From contig OZ020254.1 of the NCBI GenBank assembly GCA_963971285.1, positions 14,848,932 through 14,912,931 of the forward strand: a stretch of DNA of 64,000 nucleotides, read 5' to 3'. A program made the position numbers and the translations under genes. Of this stretch, positions 20,331 through 31,833 are shown in pieces. Below the pieces are notes generated by a model, which had not been told where the DNA came from, made no database searches, and saw only the letters and a list, made by a program, of their open reading frames with translations. This stretch comes from Astropecten irregularis (taxonomy: Eukaryota > Echinodermata > Asteroidea > Paxillosida > Astropectinidae). Positions within the stretch are counted from its first letter, which is position 1. Every line of letters begins with the position of its first letter.

Positions 20331-20458
20331 AATGGGAGACTTTTGGAGAGTCTGTCTTGAGTCAACAGCGCACGCACGCGCAATACAACGCGCGCATGTT
20401 CACAACTGCGCAAGCATGCGCTGTTGACTCAAGACCGACTCTCCAAAAGTCTCCCATT
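20331..20458. mobile_element. 128-bp hairpin MITE
   Basis: Arms of 44-45 bp (AATGGGAGACTTTTGGAGAG, TCT, TGAGTCAACAGCGCA...) are inverted at 20414-20458 with two or three mismatches around a 38-nt loop rich in GCGCGCA. Non-coding. Confidence 0.88.
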
Positions 20459-20689
20459 GTTAAAAATATCAATTAGCAGACCTTTGGCTGACAGTTTGTG
20501 TTCAAGTTTGGTTTTAGTTTTAAGGAGAAAAATAAGCAATAGAAGTGCACAAAATCATGATGCAATGTCAGTCACTTTCTTTTTCATACATCTAACTTCA
20601 TCATGCATGTCATGCACATGACACTAGACTAACGTTAGACTAAATCCATGGACCGCAAAGTAGATTTGGTGCCGAAGCTCACAACGTGG

Positions 20690-20935
20690 CGCACCTCATA
20701 CGTGAACGTGCACGAGTCACAGTACGGGGACGAGCGCACGTGAGACTTTTGCCAAAACTCCCTATTAGGTCACGAAGACGTGACACAACGTGAGTTTATT
20801 ATTGTTTCTAGGGTATAAGGCCTGAATGGTATATATTAACAGCTATTATTTTAGCAGTAATTGGAATACTGATTTCACACTCTCCAAAAGATGATTTTAA
20901 TGTACTTACGTACATTTAAACATTAACTTGGAGCG
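20690..20935. repeat. Dispersed repeat shared with 32580-32825
   Basis: The two stretches share, in order, CACGA-GACGT-ACAC, a GTTTATT block, GGTATAAGG, and TTTTAATG/ATTTACGTACATTT words. Diverged and short of a defined end. Function unknown. Confidence 0.45.
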
Positions 20936-21076
20936 ATCAGTCCTGAGTTGGCTTGCATCAGGACAATGGTCTGCACGCATGTGATATAGACGCTTGCTGG
21001 CTGTACAGCGAGTGCGTCTATCACATAGACTACTGGGGTAACACAACACTTCGAATGCAGCGGCAGCCATTTTCTT

Positions 21077-21206
21077 AAAGGTAGTATCATACTTTGGTTG
21101 CATACCAAACCAGAAATCTTCACAGATTTTAACTTAATGGGTATAAAGATGGTGATGGTAAAAACATACCGGTAACATATTTCTGCCTGAAATGTTGTAT
21201 TTATCC
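21077..21206. mobile_element. Partial copy of the AAAGGTAGTATCATACTTT MITE
   Basis: Left half only. It matches 19018-19150 and ends where LINE D begins. Confidence 0.8.
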
Positions 21207-23410
21207 TCAAATCATCTTGCTGTCGTTCGCGGAGCGACAAAGACGGCCTTCGTGAAACTACTTGACACCAGCTCTCCACTCGTTTTTCTGCTTCTCTTTG
21301 AAGCGCAGGCGTGGGCGTCCTCTCGTCCTTGTGCCTTCGCATAGCTGAGAGTAGAGAATCTGTTTTGGCAGTCGATTGGGTTCGAGCCCGAGTACGTGTC
21401 CTGTCCATCTCAGATTCTTTCTGATTAGGAGTGTCTCCACGTTCGTGATCTTGTCATGCCACTTGATGTTCATTATCTTCCTCAACTGTCTCATCATGAG
21501 GGCGTGAAGTTTCTTCACCTGGCTCCTGTAGAGACAGTCCATGTCTCGGCACCGTAGAGGAGTGTTGATATCACGATCGCTCTGTAGACGCTGCACTCTG
21601 TCCTGATTGGCACATGATGGTTATTCCAGAGACGGTCCCGTAGTCTACCGAAGCCCGAGCTTGCCTTTCACGTTCTCTTCTGCAGTTCGGCTTCCAGTCG
21701 GCCATCTTTGGAGATTGTGCTACCGAGATAAGTGAAGTCGTGTGCACTGTATCATCAATTTTGATTGGGACTTCTATTACTGATGTATCCGAACTTGGTT
21801 GGTAGAGAACTTCTGTCTTTTTTATGTTGATCTTCAACCCAAACTTCTTAGATGCTAAGGAGAATGCATCTATGATTGCTTGGATGTCAGTTGACGAGTG
21901 GGCTACTAGGGCGCTGTCATCAGCAGAGTTGACCAGAACTCTGGTGGTCTTTGTCTTGGCTCGGAAGTGTGATATATTGAAGAGGTCTGCGTCCGTTCTA
22001 GACTGGATGTAGACACCTTTATCCAGGTCTCTGAAAGCTTCTTTCAGCATTGCGGATAGGAACAGAGAAAAGTGTTGGTGCCAGGACGCATCCTTGCTTT
22101 ACTCCATTAGTCAATGCGAACGGGATGGTTTCGTCAGTGGACTGAACTTTTGCATTTATTCCTGCTTGTAGGGCCTTGATGAGGTTAGTGAACTTCTCAG
22201 GGCAGCCGTACTTTCGTAGTAGCTGCCATAATCCAGTTCTTTCCACAGTGTCAAATGCCTTTGTGAAGTCGACAAATACCACATACAACCTGTTCTGTTC
22301 TGTTCTACACATTTTCCCCTGTAGCTGACGTAGACAGAATATCATGTCCATTGTGCTCCGGTTGGCCCTGATGTGTGATGTGTTCTTCTAGCCGATTCAG
22401 GAGAATTCTGGGGAACGCTTTGCCTGCAATAGATCACCCTTCTTGAAGATGGTGACCATTTGTGGTACATCCAAGCTCGGAGAATTATCCAGTGGAGCTG
22501 ATCTACCAGTTTCAAGTCCTCCGTACTTCCATACTTCTGCAGGGATACCGTCTGATCCTTGATGGCGTTCATTAGCTCAGCATGGGATGGTTCTTCATCT
22601 AGGTCAGTTAGCTCCGGATGTTGCTCAATATGTGACAAGGCATCCGGGTCTATATCACCTGGAACATTGAGCAGCTGCTCAAAGTGTTCTCGCCATCTTC
22701 CGTCCACTTTCCCTTTGTCAGAGAACAGCTCTGCATCCGTCAGCAGACTTCAGGTTGGTGGCGCCTTGCTTCTGTGGTCCCCAAAACTCTTTGAGTTGGC
22801 TGTAGAAGCCTCGCATATCATTCCAATCGGCAGCTGTCTGCAGGTCTTTGGCCCTTCTGCTCCCACCAGCTGGTCTTCAGTTTCATTGTGTAGTGCTGTA
22901 GTTCCGCACGGGCATACTTGTAGGCAGCAGTGCTCGATCTGGTTGCCCGGGACTCGAGTGTCCTCTGGTATGTCAAGTCCCTCTTGTCCAGGAGTTCCTG
23001 GAGATTGTGGTCATTTTGGTCAAACCAGTCTTGATGTTTGCGTTCTGGCTTCCCAAGGAATTGATTAGCGTTGTTGTATACCGTACTGCAAAAACTCCGC
23101 CAGCCCTCATTCAGGGTATTCTCATCCTGAAAGGATTACCCCTCTAGCACGAGGTCCATCTTCCGCTCGAACAAGTCTCTGTTCGGGATAGCTGAGAGCT
23201 TCCCTATGTCCAGCTTTGATGGTTTACGGGGACCATCTTCCTGTGCTTGTCTCTCACGTCTAACACCACCTTCGCTCTGAGAAGCAGTTGAGCAATTTGA
23301 AGTGATAGTGAGGTCGTGATAGTGAGGTCAAATTCAGCACACAGAGTTAGGAGGCTCTCCATTTGAGTTGCAGGTGCCAACTCCTTGCTGTCCAAGGACT
23401 CCAGGGCTCG
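21207..23410 (-). mobile_element. LINE D: RTE/“reverse transcriptase-like” LINE, multiply frameshifted
   Basis: Minus-strand LINE. Order from its 5' side: an endonuclease remnant (MESLLTLCAEFDLTIT, about 23290-23360) with a large internal loss; a linker (RWREHFEQLLNVPGDID, about 22640-22700); reverse transcriptase motif A VVFVDFTKAFDTV (about 22245-22290); motif B NGVKQGCVLAPTLFS (about 22070-22115); and a catalytic box reading SADDSALVAHS (about 21900-21935), in which the usual aromatic before ADD is replaced and a few residues are lost. The C-terminus has KKLHALMMRQLRKIMNIKW and RKNLRWTGHVL. At least five frame breaks. Clade named from motif resemblance only. Confidence 0.82.
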
Positions 23411-23537
23411 ATTTAACGAAAGGCTAAGATAGATCGCAACATGGGTATCAATCTTAATTGCTAAGCAACGCGTGATGTCACACTACTAGCTGCTATGGAA
23501 ACATGAACAACTCATCTAAAAGATGGAATCGCAAATC

Positions 23538-23618
23538 TTTGTGAAATCGACCACAGGCCAACGCCAGAGTTGGAACATTGGAACATTGGGATAAATGGCC
23601 TGTGGTCGATTTCACAAA
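23538..23618. repeat. 81-bp hairpin (GTGAAATCGACCACAGG)
   Basis: TTTGTGAAATCGACCACAGG at 23538 is perfectly inverted at 23597-23618. It may be a tiny MITE. Confidence 0.75.
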
Positions 23619-23639
23619 TAGGAAACATACATTTTTAAC

Positions 23640-23730
23640 TTGATGACGTCATGAAGACTTCATTTTCATGATGACGGTCGTGATCTTTTTAATGGCAGCA
23701 TAACTACAATAAGTAACAAAGCTTTTGCAG
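23640..23730 (+). repeat. Fragment of the TGACGTCA family
   Basis: Matches the internal module of the 31-34 kb family (TGATGACGTCATGA, then GGCAGCATAACTAC, then AACAAAGCTTTTGC). Confidence 0.6.
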
Positions 23731-23755
23731 TTCTCACACCTACCCAGGAACAGCC

Positions 23756-26457
23756 ATGCCAGCCCCACGATGCTTCAATTGTGACCAGCCAGGGCATTTT
23801 TCTCGTAGCTGCCCTGCCCCTAGTGGGCGGCTACCGACCAACGCCACAAGGGCCTGCCTGAACGATCGCAAGATGGCCGCCCTAGCTCCCTTTACCTCCC
23901 ATTTCTCATAGTTACTTTGAAAAGTTCCTCACAGGAGAGGGGTGCGACTAATCAGCATACCAGAACAGTTTGCTTTCAGCGAGCGGGCCGCCATTCCTTA
24001 TGTGGGCTGTTTCGAGAGTGATGCAACTGTACTTCAGACTGCTCCGGTGATTGTTGGCATGAACATTCCTTTCAGAGTGCTGATCACAACTGGTCGCCAA
24101 CCATGGAAACGAATATCTCCGAAGGCTTCACTTGAATACCGAGAAAATGCCAGTATGGGAGAAGACACTTCAAGTGGGTCGGGAAAAAGCAACGATTCTA
24201 GGCGTCGAGGGTGCTATAGGCCGTGTATACCTCGACCGTGGGGCTCCCCTAACTATCCTCGCCTATGAAGCTGTCATTGCCCCAGCCACAGCCCGCCGAG
24301 CACCAGGTGGCGACAAATAAGATGCCATCCTAGAACCACATGAAGATTGCAAACCTTGCCGGTGTGGAAGCTATAAGGAGTCTGGTCCAAGTATCCTCAG
24401 GCAAGCTGACAGTAGTGTTAATGAATGAGGGGAGAACAAAATGTGCTCCTACCAAGCCGAAGCTGTATTGGTACCCTTCATCATGGAGAGGTATTGGCCG
24501 AGGACGAGATGGCTGTCGCGGTAGATCCTCTAAATGCGACTGATACAGGAACCGGAAGGGAACCGGAAGTAATACAAATTCTCCTCGCCCCACTGGGCCA
24601 GCGATAAATTTTTCCAAAGTGGAGGCACTCCTGACAGTAGACGAGCGAGCCCGGTTTGACGCACTTCTCAGCAAGTACGACTGCATATTTATCGAAGGAA
24701 GAACGGGACCTTGGTTATACTTCAGCTCTAAAACATCAAATTGACACCGGGGATGCAACCACCCCACCAAGCAGTGATATCACTCGCTGTCACCCTCCTA
24801 GTACCGCGAAGTTAGAGCCCATATATATAAAGGAGCTGCTCGAGACTGGCGTTATACGGGATAGTTCAAGTCCTAGGGCATCTTCCGTGGCCAGAACCCA
24901 CCACCATAACTGAGGTATGAGCGTTCCTGTGGTTCATAGTCTACCTCAGAAAGTTTGTTCGAGACTACTCAAGTATTGCACGGCCCCTACTTGTCTACCT
25001 GAGAAGAGTGAATAGCAAAGAAAAAACCAGAGGTGGGACAAAGAGGGTGGAGTTTCATGAGGCAGCACGGGTAGCCTTCCAAGCGCTGAAGACTACTGAG
25101 GGCTCCTGTTCTGGCGTTTGCAGACTTTGCCGAGATGGATGCGAAGCAATCATGTCACAACAGAAGGAAGACGGCTCACGCCGAGTTATCGCGTATGCAT
25201 CCAGGACCCGCCAAACGTAATGACAAGAACTACTCCTCGTTCAAGTTGGAACTGCTGGGAGTGCGATTGGCTGTGTTTTAATATTTATATTGTTGTATAT
25301 TGTTATGCGTATTATAAACATTTGTTTATGAAATTTGCGCATTATAAATTATTATTTATTATTATTATTTGAGGTTGGACATTCACACACCACCCCCTGT
25401 CGCCCACATGGGAACGGTTTGTGTGAAAGATTCAACAGAACCCTTCACAACCTACTCTCGACACCTACCTCCAGATGGACCGAACACTTGCCCATTCCTC
25501 GTCATGGCTTACAACACTATTGCGCAACATGATATGAGCCATTCTACCTATTGTTTGGTAGAATTGCCAGGTTGCCACAGCACCTTCTCCTACATGTTGA
25601 ACACCCGCAGACTAGGGGGAAAATCGCAGACTGCTATGTCAAGAAGCATCAGGAACGCCTGGATGGAGCCAACATTGACAAGGCAGCAGACACGAGAAAG
25701 GCCCTGTACGACTAGCAGGTGTTTGAGAGGCCACTCAGCATTGGCGAATATGTTCTGGTGAGGGACCGTGCCAAACCGGGGACGAGCAAAGATAGTCCTA
25801 CATGGTGGTTGATTACCCATACGAGGGCCAACCTGTCTACATCCTGCAAAACTCGAGGGCTCAACGGAAGGTACTTCACCGCAGTGAGCTGAAGCACTGC
25901 CCTTGGGACATTCCCGGGCCAAGTGGAGCTGACGCCACCGACGAAATGTCCCCCACCAGTGAGAGCGTTCTAGAGGACACAACTTCCTTTTGTAGTCCTC
26001 AAGCTGGCTGGGGCAAGTTACTCACCCTGGCTCCGAACTGCCTCGGAGCTCCAAATAAGGACAAAGTAAAGGTGGTAGATCACAGCGATCCGTCCTCCGT
26101 AGATCCGGACCCACAGTAGTTAGCCTGCAAGACATCGCAGGTGATTGTTACCCCTTTCTATCTTCAAAACCTGACGTCTGCATCTGACAGCAAGGTGTGC
26201 CAAGGACCATCGACTTTGCTTGTTCGTGACAACGCAGATGTTTCGAAGGATGTTTCGGACCATCCATGTCCAGCGTGGGAACACCTTGATCCAGGCAGCA
26301 GTACCACCCCGCCACTCATCGATCCCGAGGACCTGAGCCCTCCCGGTGCACCGGCTCCTCACATGGAAGTTGCTGCTGCTCCAAGCACCATCCGTCGGTC
26401 GAGGCGCACCACCAAGGGAAAGCCAAATGGAAAGTTACAAATTCTCAGTAGTCGTTA
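23756..26457 (+). mobile_element. Gypsy A: decayed Ty3/Gypsy retrotransposon
   Basis: Plus-strand remnant with parts in the expected gag-pol order. A perfect CX2CX4HX4C zinc knuckle (23771-23812: CFNCDQPGHFSRSC) marks the end of gag. A protease-like region follows (about 23930-24090), without a clear DTG. The RNase H/end of reverse transcriptase lies at about 24950-25260 (SSIARPL, AFQALK, SRRVIAYASRT, YSSFKLELLGVRLA) in shifted frames. An AT-rich insertion ending in (ATT)n, resembling an L2-type LINE tail, sits at 25265-25372. The integrase core end (PHGNGLCERFNRTLH, catalytic Glu near 25425) is at 25375-25530, and the integrase C-terminal region with QNSRAQRKVLHRSELK at 25800-25960. A final RRSRRTTKGKP tail stops at 26457. 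No LTR was recognised. Confidence 0.75.
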
Positions 26458-26697
26458 GACTTCTGAACCATGTCAAAACACGAGAGCACAGATGATTCTG
26501 ACTACTGAACTGTTGGAGGAAAGACAAATACACCTACGTGTTTGAGCTTGGCCAATGACAATCATCCCTCAGTTAGACATGATTAATTGTTAAAATTTGC
26601 AACAAAATTCCAGTTGATATGAATGTTCATCAGGAAGACAGAGGAAATTGGATGTGTATTTGTAAAAGAGGATCAGTTTTGTGATAGACTGCATTTT
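26458..26697. other. Unassigned; possible Gypsy A 3' UTR
   Basis: No repeat ends were identified. Confidence 0.35.
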
Positions 26698-26883
26698 AAA
26701 GGTAGTATCATACTTCGATAAGAAACCAAAACAGAAATGTTCACAAATTTACCTATATAACTAACAGGGTATGATGAGATGGTGATGGTAGAAACATACC
26801 GTTAACATTTCCCCGCCTGAAATTGTGTATTTGTCCAGAAATTAGTAAAGCTAAGACTGAAAATCTTTTTGATCTTTTAAAAG
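26698..26883. mobile_element. Left part of the AAAGGTAGTATCATACTTT MITE, cut by the Gypsy B LTR
   Basis: Matches 19018-19200 up to the GATCTTTTAAAAG palindrome and stops exactly where the LTR TGTAATG begins at 26884. The right half was not found beyond the other LTR. Confidence 0.8.
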
Positions 26884-27078
26884 TGTAATGAACTAATGGG
26901 ACACGCAATTTATATCGTGCTAGTATTGGTTTATTGGCAATAACAGCGAGACACGTACTTCAACTGACAGTCAACATACAAGTGACTTAATACATATTCG
27001 AGATCACTACCAACTGTACCAGATAAGTGTGGCACAAAAACAATTAAAAATATGGGTATTTAAGATGAATATGTTACA
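26884..27078 (-). repeat. Gypsy B 3' LTR
   Basis: 195 bp with perfect short inverted ends (TGTAA...TTACA). The homologous part of the other LTR begins at 31021. The purine tract CAGGAAGGAGTGG follows on its inner side. Confidence 0.8.
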
Positions 27079-27490
27079 CCACTCCTTCCTGTAGAGATAC
27101 ATAGAGCTTGGAAAGTGAAATCGATCCAATACATGACTAAAGATATTTATTATTAAGGCTAACTCGATTTTTTTTCAACAACCATGAACAACAAACAAAT
27201 GTTCAACTCTAATTAAATGTCTTAATCATGAAACATGTGAGAAGCTATCAAGTATCAGGGGTGGACTACCCTGACTTGCAACAGTCTGCACTGAGGATTA
27301 TTCTGCCTCGGATGTGTGCAGCCTGTACCTACTTAGGTTTTGAGAATCCGTATCGCTCAGGCGGATTTCTGGTGCGAGATGGGTAATTCTTGCCAGTTGG
27401 TGTAGACGTTGACGAATCACGCTCAACAGTTAGTGGGAGTTCTGGCTGTTTGTCTGATGCAGGTGGCTCAGGCTCAACTGGTATGAGTGG

Positions 27491-28236
27491 GGCCATTCCG
27501 TGTCAAATCAACCAATATCCTAGAAATTGCTACGGGTCACCTCTCCGATTTGGCTGAAATTCATTTCTAACAATCATCTATATATATAATGAACATATGC
27601 AAAATTAAAACTCCAAGTCGTTTCGGAATTAGGGCTTGTCAAAGTGGGTGTGGCATCGCCCTTGAAGAAATTGCGTTTTGAAATATCCTTAAGAGCACCT
27701 TTAAAATAAGATACAAAGCTTAAAACTGGTACCCAGGGTAACTTGCACCCAAGGAACTCAAATCTGGCCTTAAAACAATTCTCTAATCCCCCTTTCTCTC
27801 TACAGGCAAGCTCAAAACTCAAAACTCCATTTTCAGGCCCCCTAATACTCAGATTGATCATCAGAAAAGCTTCATATTGCATATGTGTATTATAGAGATA
27901 CCACAAAGCAAGCATTTTGACCTTACACATTCAAACGAAAATTGGCAATGCTCCAAAGTTGGTTCCAGACAGAAAATATAGAAAAAACGCACCCACCAAC
28001 TTGAAACTTGCACCATTTATTTATACATGTCTGATCTACCCCTGGACCAAATTCGGTCTTGGAGACTCTTCTCCTTCATGCCCACTTTGACAGGCCCTAA
28101 TTCCGAAACGACTTGGAGTTGAATTTTTTAATTTTGCATATGTTCATTATATATATAGATGATTGTTAGAAATGAATTTCAGCCAAATCGGAGAGGTGAC
28201 CCGCAGCCCCATTGGTTGATTTGACACGGAATGACC
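27491..28236. mobile_element. Foldback MITE with about 115-bp inverted ends, inside Gypsy B
   Basis: The left end GG(C)CATTCCGTGTCAAATCA runs to about 27606 and is mirrored at 28119-28236 at high identity (shared CTCCGATTTGGCTGAAATTC and AATGAACATATGCAAAATTA). A further inner pair around TTCGGAATTAGGGC (27622 and 28098) extends the symmetry. Its terminal word is shared with the truncated element at 12027. Non-coding. Confidence 0.88.
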
Positions 28237-28479
28237 AAGTGGAGGTTCTGACTCGGGCAGTTGAACTGGAAGTGGTTCTCAGTTGTCCAATGGATGGTCA
28301 ATGTCGTCAGGAACTGTTTCCGTTGGAGCTTCGTGACGTTTTACCTCACAACCGTGCATGAGGCGGATCTTGTAGGAAACTGGACCGGTGTGGCTTGTAA
28401 ACGATGCCTAGCAACCACAAGTATCCAGTTTTGGTGCGAACCAACAATCTCAAACGCACGTGTCTTGGAATGTCAGTCA

Positions 28480-29817
28480 TGGTGATACTTGGTGCTTGTG
28501 AACGCGTTTGGATATGTCAGGAAGGATGACCAAATACAGCGCTAACGTCGACCCAGCAGCATTTCCGAAAGAGATTACCCCGTAGAACTGTGCGGATCAA
28601 TCCTTTAGTGGAACTGGAATCTGGAGACTTTGGTTTCAATTGTCCCAGAGTCCATTCGCTTCATAGCATGTTTGAAGGTGTTTGAATACTCATACATGGC
28701 TGTGGTAAGTGCCCACCATTGGATGCGAGCTGAAGCTTGGGATGGTATTGCTTGCTGTTCGTTGAAGAGGCTTAAGAGGGGCTTATTGGTCGTTCACTAA
28801 CGTGAAATGACGACCGTAGATGTAACTGTGGAACTTAGTTACGCTGAACACGCAAGCGAGGCTCCTTTTCAATTTGTGAATACTTCTTCTCAGCTGGGGC
28901 CAATGTGCGTGAGACAAATCCGACTGGTTTATCCGAACCGTCAGGCATCCTGTGAGCTAAAACTGCTCCTATGCCGTACTGAGATGCATCACAGGAACAA
29001 TCACATCTTTCTTGGGGTAGAATTGCACCAACAGGTTTGACGATAGAAGGAGATCCTTCGAGGCTGGTGTCTTTGTGCAGAAGTCAGTACAAGGCTGCAA
29101 GGGTCGTTGATAGCTGCGGCAAGAACTTGCCTTAGGTTAGCAAACCTAGATAAGCTCTCAGTTCAGTCACATTTGTTGGTGCCGGTGCATTGCGGATGGC
29201 GTTGACTGTCGGTAATCGGGTGCAGACCCTGTGCGTCGATGGCATGACCCAAGTACATGATCGAAGGGGCCATGAACTTGCATTTGCTCAACTGGAGACA
29301 AAACACAGCTTGCCTCAGGCCCTTCAATACAGTGGAGAGGGAAGCAAGGTAAGATTGATCATCTGTGATCAAAATATCGTCCAGATAAGAGGCAACACCG
29401 AAAGGCAGACGGGTGTAGCGGAAAAGACCGCGATGCTTGTTGATGACCACGTAGGTACTTGACTCCTCATCCAATATCAACTGCTGATATGCTTGGGAGA
29501 GGTCGAGCTTGGTGAATTTTGATCCACCTGTGAGCGACGAGAACAGATCTCCGATTTTTGGGGATTGCATATTTATCCAACTTGGCAGCTTGGTTTACTG
29601 TAAGTTTATACTCACCACAAATTCTCACGGAACTGAGTACTGGAACGATGGGCGCGGCCCACTCGGAGAACTCTACTGGTTCAATTATCCCGGCAGCTTG
29701 TAGGCAGTCCAGTTTGTCTTCCACCAATGTTCGCATAGTGTAGGGCACTACTCGAGCTTTACAGAATCGTGGCTGATCATCTTTGTCGACGTAGATTTTG
29801 GCCGTGGTGCCGCTCAA
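28480..29817 (-). pseudogene. Gypsy B pol: reverse transcriptase and RNase H remnants
   Basis: The reverse transcriptase begins in the frame 29467-29817 (FCKARVVPYTMR, AGIIEPVEFSEWAAPIVPV) and continues in 29163-29570 with KLDLSQAYQQL (palm motif A), RYTRLPFGVAS and the catalytic YLDDILIT. LPFGVAS joins directly to YLDD, so about 20-25 residues between motifs B and C are deleted. RNase H words (QYGIGAVLAH, GFVSRTL, YSQIEKE) follow at about 28860-29040. Not functional. Confidence 0.82.
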
Positions 29818-30126
29818 GGTAGCAAGCTTATCCTTAAATACCGCTGCATGAGCTTTGAGTACTTCATCGACACTGGGAGTACTTCATCGACACATTGAGA
29901 ATATTGATCTGCTGCCAGTCTAGCCTGATTTCTTGCAGCCAATTCCTGCCAAAAAGGCTCGGACCACTGCCTTTGACGACAAGGAGTGGCAGATCAAATT
30001 TTTAGCATTGTTCTGGACTTCGACGTTGAAGGTTCCCAATATTTCGACTCGTTCGCCGGTGTGCGTGCGGAGTTGTTCCGATTTCTGAAGATTCGCTTTT
30101 GGCCATAGCGACTTGAAGGTTTTCTC

Positions 30127-30999
30127 TTACACTAGTGAAAGTGCCGTTCCGGTGTCAACTTCCATGACTAAATCCTTGTTGTCAACCAACATGGTAACTT
30201 TGATTGCCTTCATTACCAAGCCGATTACTGGAACAAACACAGGCGTGTCCTGGTGTTGTCTCCGGCAGCATTTATTTGCTTGACTTGTGGCTTTTTCCCC
30301 ACTTGCATGCAAACGCTTGCATGCAATGTGGCCACGTTTCTGACAGTTAAAACACGTATTATTCCTGAATCTGTATCGGTCAGGAGTGTGTGTAGATTTG
30401 CCACAACGATAGCGAGGTTTCTGCGGTTGGGTCGTGCTGTCTGTTTGCACTTGTAGGTTTCCGTGTAGCCTTTGACTGACTTTTCGAAAGTTTGTTCAAA
30501 GTTCTCGCTTTGGTTCTGCGTCATGTGCAGTCTTTCACATTTTTGGCTGCTCTGTCCATGCTTAGTGCCATTGCCAATGCTCTCTAGCGTCAGATTTTTC
30601 TCAGCGGCAATCACGTAGCATATCGTCCAGTGTATCGCCAAAATTCGGCAAAGGAACGCAATGATACCACATACTGGGCTACAGATTCCCCCTCATCTCG
30701 AGATCGGCTGTTGAACTTGAATCGTTGGACGATTTCCGAAGGTACCGGGTTATGATGCTGTGACATGCACATTGCCAGTTCATCATAGGATTGTCTCCTG
30801 GTTTTGCGGGAGCAATACGGTTGCGAAGCAGTTTGGTAAGCAATGAGCACCGATCATAGTCAAACACTGCTTGTTTCTTTGCTGCGGTAGTGATGCCGTT
30901 CACGACAAAATAATGTTCAAACCGTTTAATGTATTGTGGCCATTCCTCCTTCCCTTCTCGAAATTCCTCGATATTTCCTATCAGAGCAGCCATAACCAT
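30127..30999 (-). pseudogene. Gypsy B gag, zinc knuckles and protease start
   Basis: The gag starts with ATG near 30999, shortly after the primer binding site. Words EEWPQYIKRFEHYF and FDYDRCSLLTKLL fit a Ty3/Gypsy gag. Frames shift near 30680. A double zinc-knuckle segment (YRCGKSTHTPDRYRFRN then CFNCQKRGHIACKR) lies at about 30340-30400, and the aspartic protease motif VMEVDTGTALSLV (D-T-G) at about 30127-30165. Confidence 0.78.
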
Positions 31000-31020
31000 T
31001 TGTTATCCTCGTCGCCAGTT

Positions 31021-31161
31021 TGTAATGAACTAATTGGGGCAGCCAATTTCAATTTATATTCATATTATATTTATATTGACTGGTTTATTGGCAATAGCAG
31101 CGAGATACGTACTTCAACTGACAGTGAACATACAAGTGACTTAATATATATTCCAGACCAC
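31021..31161 (-). repeat. Gypsy B 5' LTR, interrupted
   Basis: Matches the first 140 bp of the left LTR (TGTAATGAACTAAT, GGTTTATTGGCAATA, ACGTACTTCAACTGACAGT), then stops at CCACT where the left LTR continues ACCAACTGTA. That continuation word occurs at 38772. Confidence 0.75.
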
Positions 31162-31183
31162 TCTGGAGCATACACCAAATTAT

Positions 31184-31833
31184 AACTCGACATTTAAGTG
31201 TTCGTGGACGAACACGGAGCTGTTCCGACCTATTTAATCAGCTTTATAAGCTCTGATGACGTCATGATTACGTCACGGTCAATTTCATCGCAGCATACTC
31301 ATTGTACATGATGCAGCAAAGCTTTAATCATTACCATAGCATTTGTCATTCTTGAGATATGCTGCAAACAAAAATCAGGCTTTTTGATGACGTCATGATG
31401 GTCATCATGATCATTTTTCGGAGCAATGCACAACTACATGATATAACAAAGCTTTTGCTAAAAGAATCATTACCGTAGCACTTACCGTTCTTGAGATATG
31501 CTGCTAATAATAAAATCATCATTTTTGATGACGTCATGATGACGTCACGGTAAATTTCTTGGCAGCATGCACAACTACATGATGCTACTAAGCCTTTGCA
31601 AAAAGAATCATATTCATAGCCTTTGTCGTTCTCAAGATATGCTGCTTACAAAATTGACTAATTAAATATGCAAATGAGCTGTCACGTGCCTAATTAATTA
31701 AAAAAATTTACAAACTTAGTCTTAGGATTAAACAGCATAGCTTTCATATGAAACCTCACATAGCTGACCAGAAAAAGATTATAGAAGATTAGGAATAAAC
31801 AAACTTTGGGTGATAAAGTTTAATAATAATAAT
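31184..31833 (+). mobile_element. TGACGTCA-rich element, copy 1
   Basis: Begins TCGACATTTAAGTG followed by the hairpin GTGTTCGTGGACGAACAC and AGCTGTTCCGAC, and ends in a short (TAA)n run. The body is three to four diverged copies of a module of about 130 bp. Each module carries TGATGACGTCATGATGACGT, then GGCAGCATGCACAACTACAT, AACAAAGCTTT, and CTCGAGATATGCTGC. There is no open frame of note. Family unknown to me. Confidence 0.7.

Larger units (their letters stand above)
26884..31161 (-). mobile_element. Gypsy B: Ty3/Gypsy LTR retrotransposon, minus strand
   Basis: A nearly complete structure. Left LTR at 26884-27078 and right LTR from 31021, gag at 30127-30999 and pol at about 28480-29817, all on the minus strand. 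Immediately inside the right LTR is a primer-binding-site candidate TGGCGACGAGGATAAC (minus strand, about 31003-31018), and immediately inside the left LTR is a purine tract CAGGAAGGAGTGG. Both positions fit the strand. The right LTR is broken after about 140 bp, and its missing part may be the fragment at 38757-38822. A MITE (27491-28236) is nested in the 3' part, where integrase would be expected; I see no clear integrase. The element is defective in every frame. Confidence 0.83.
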
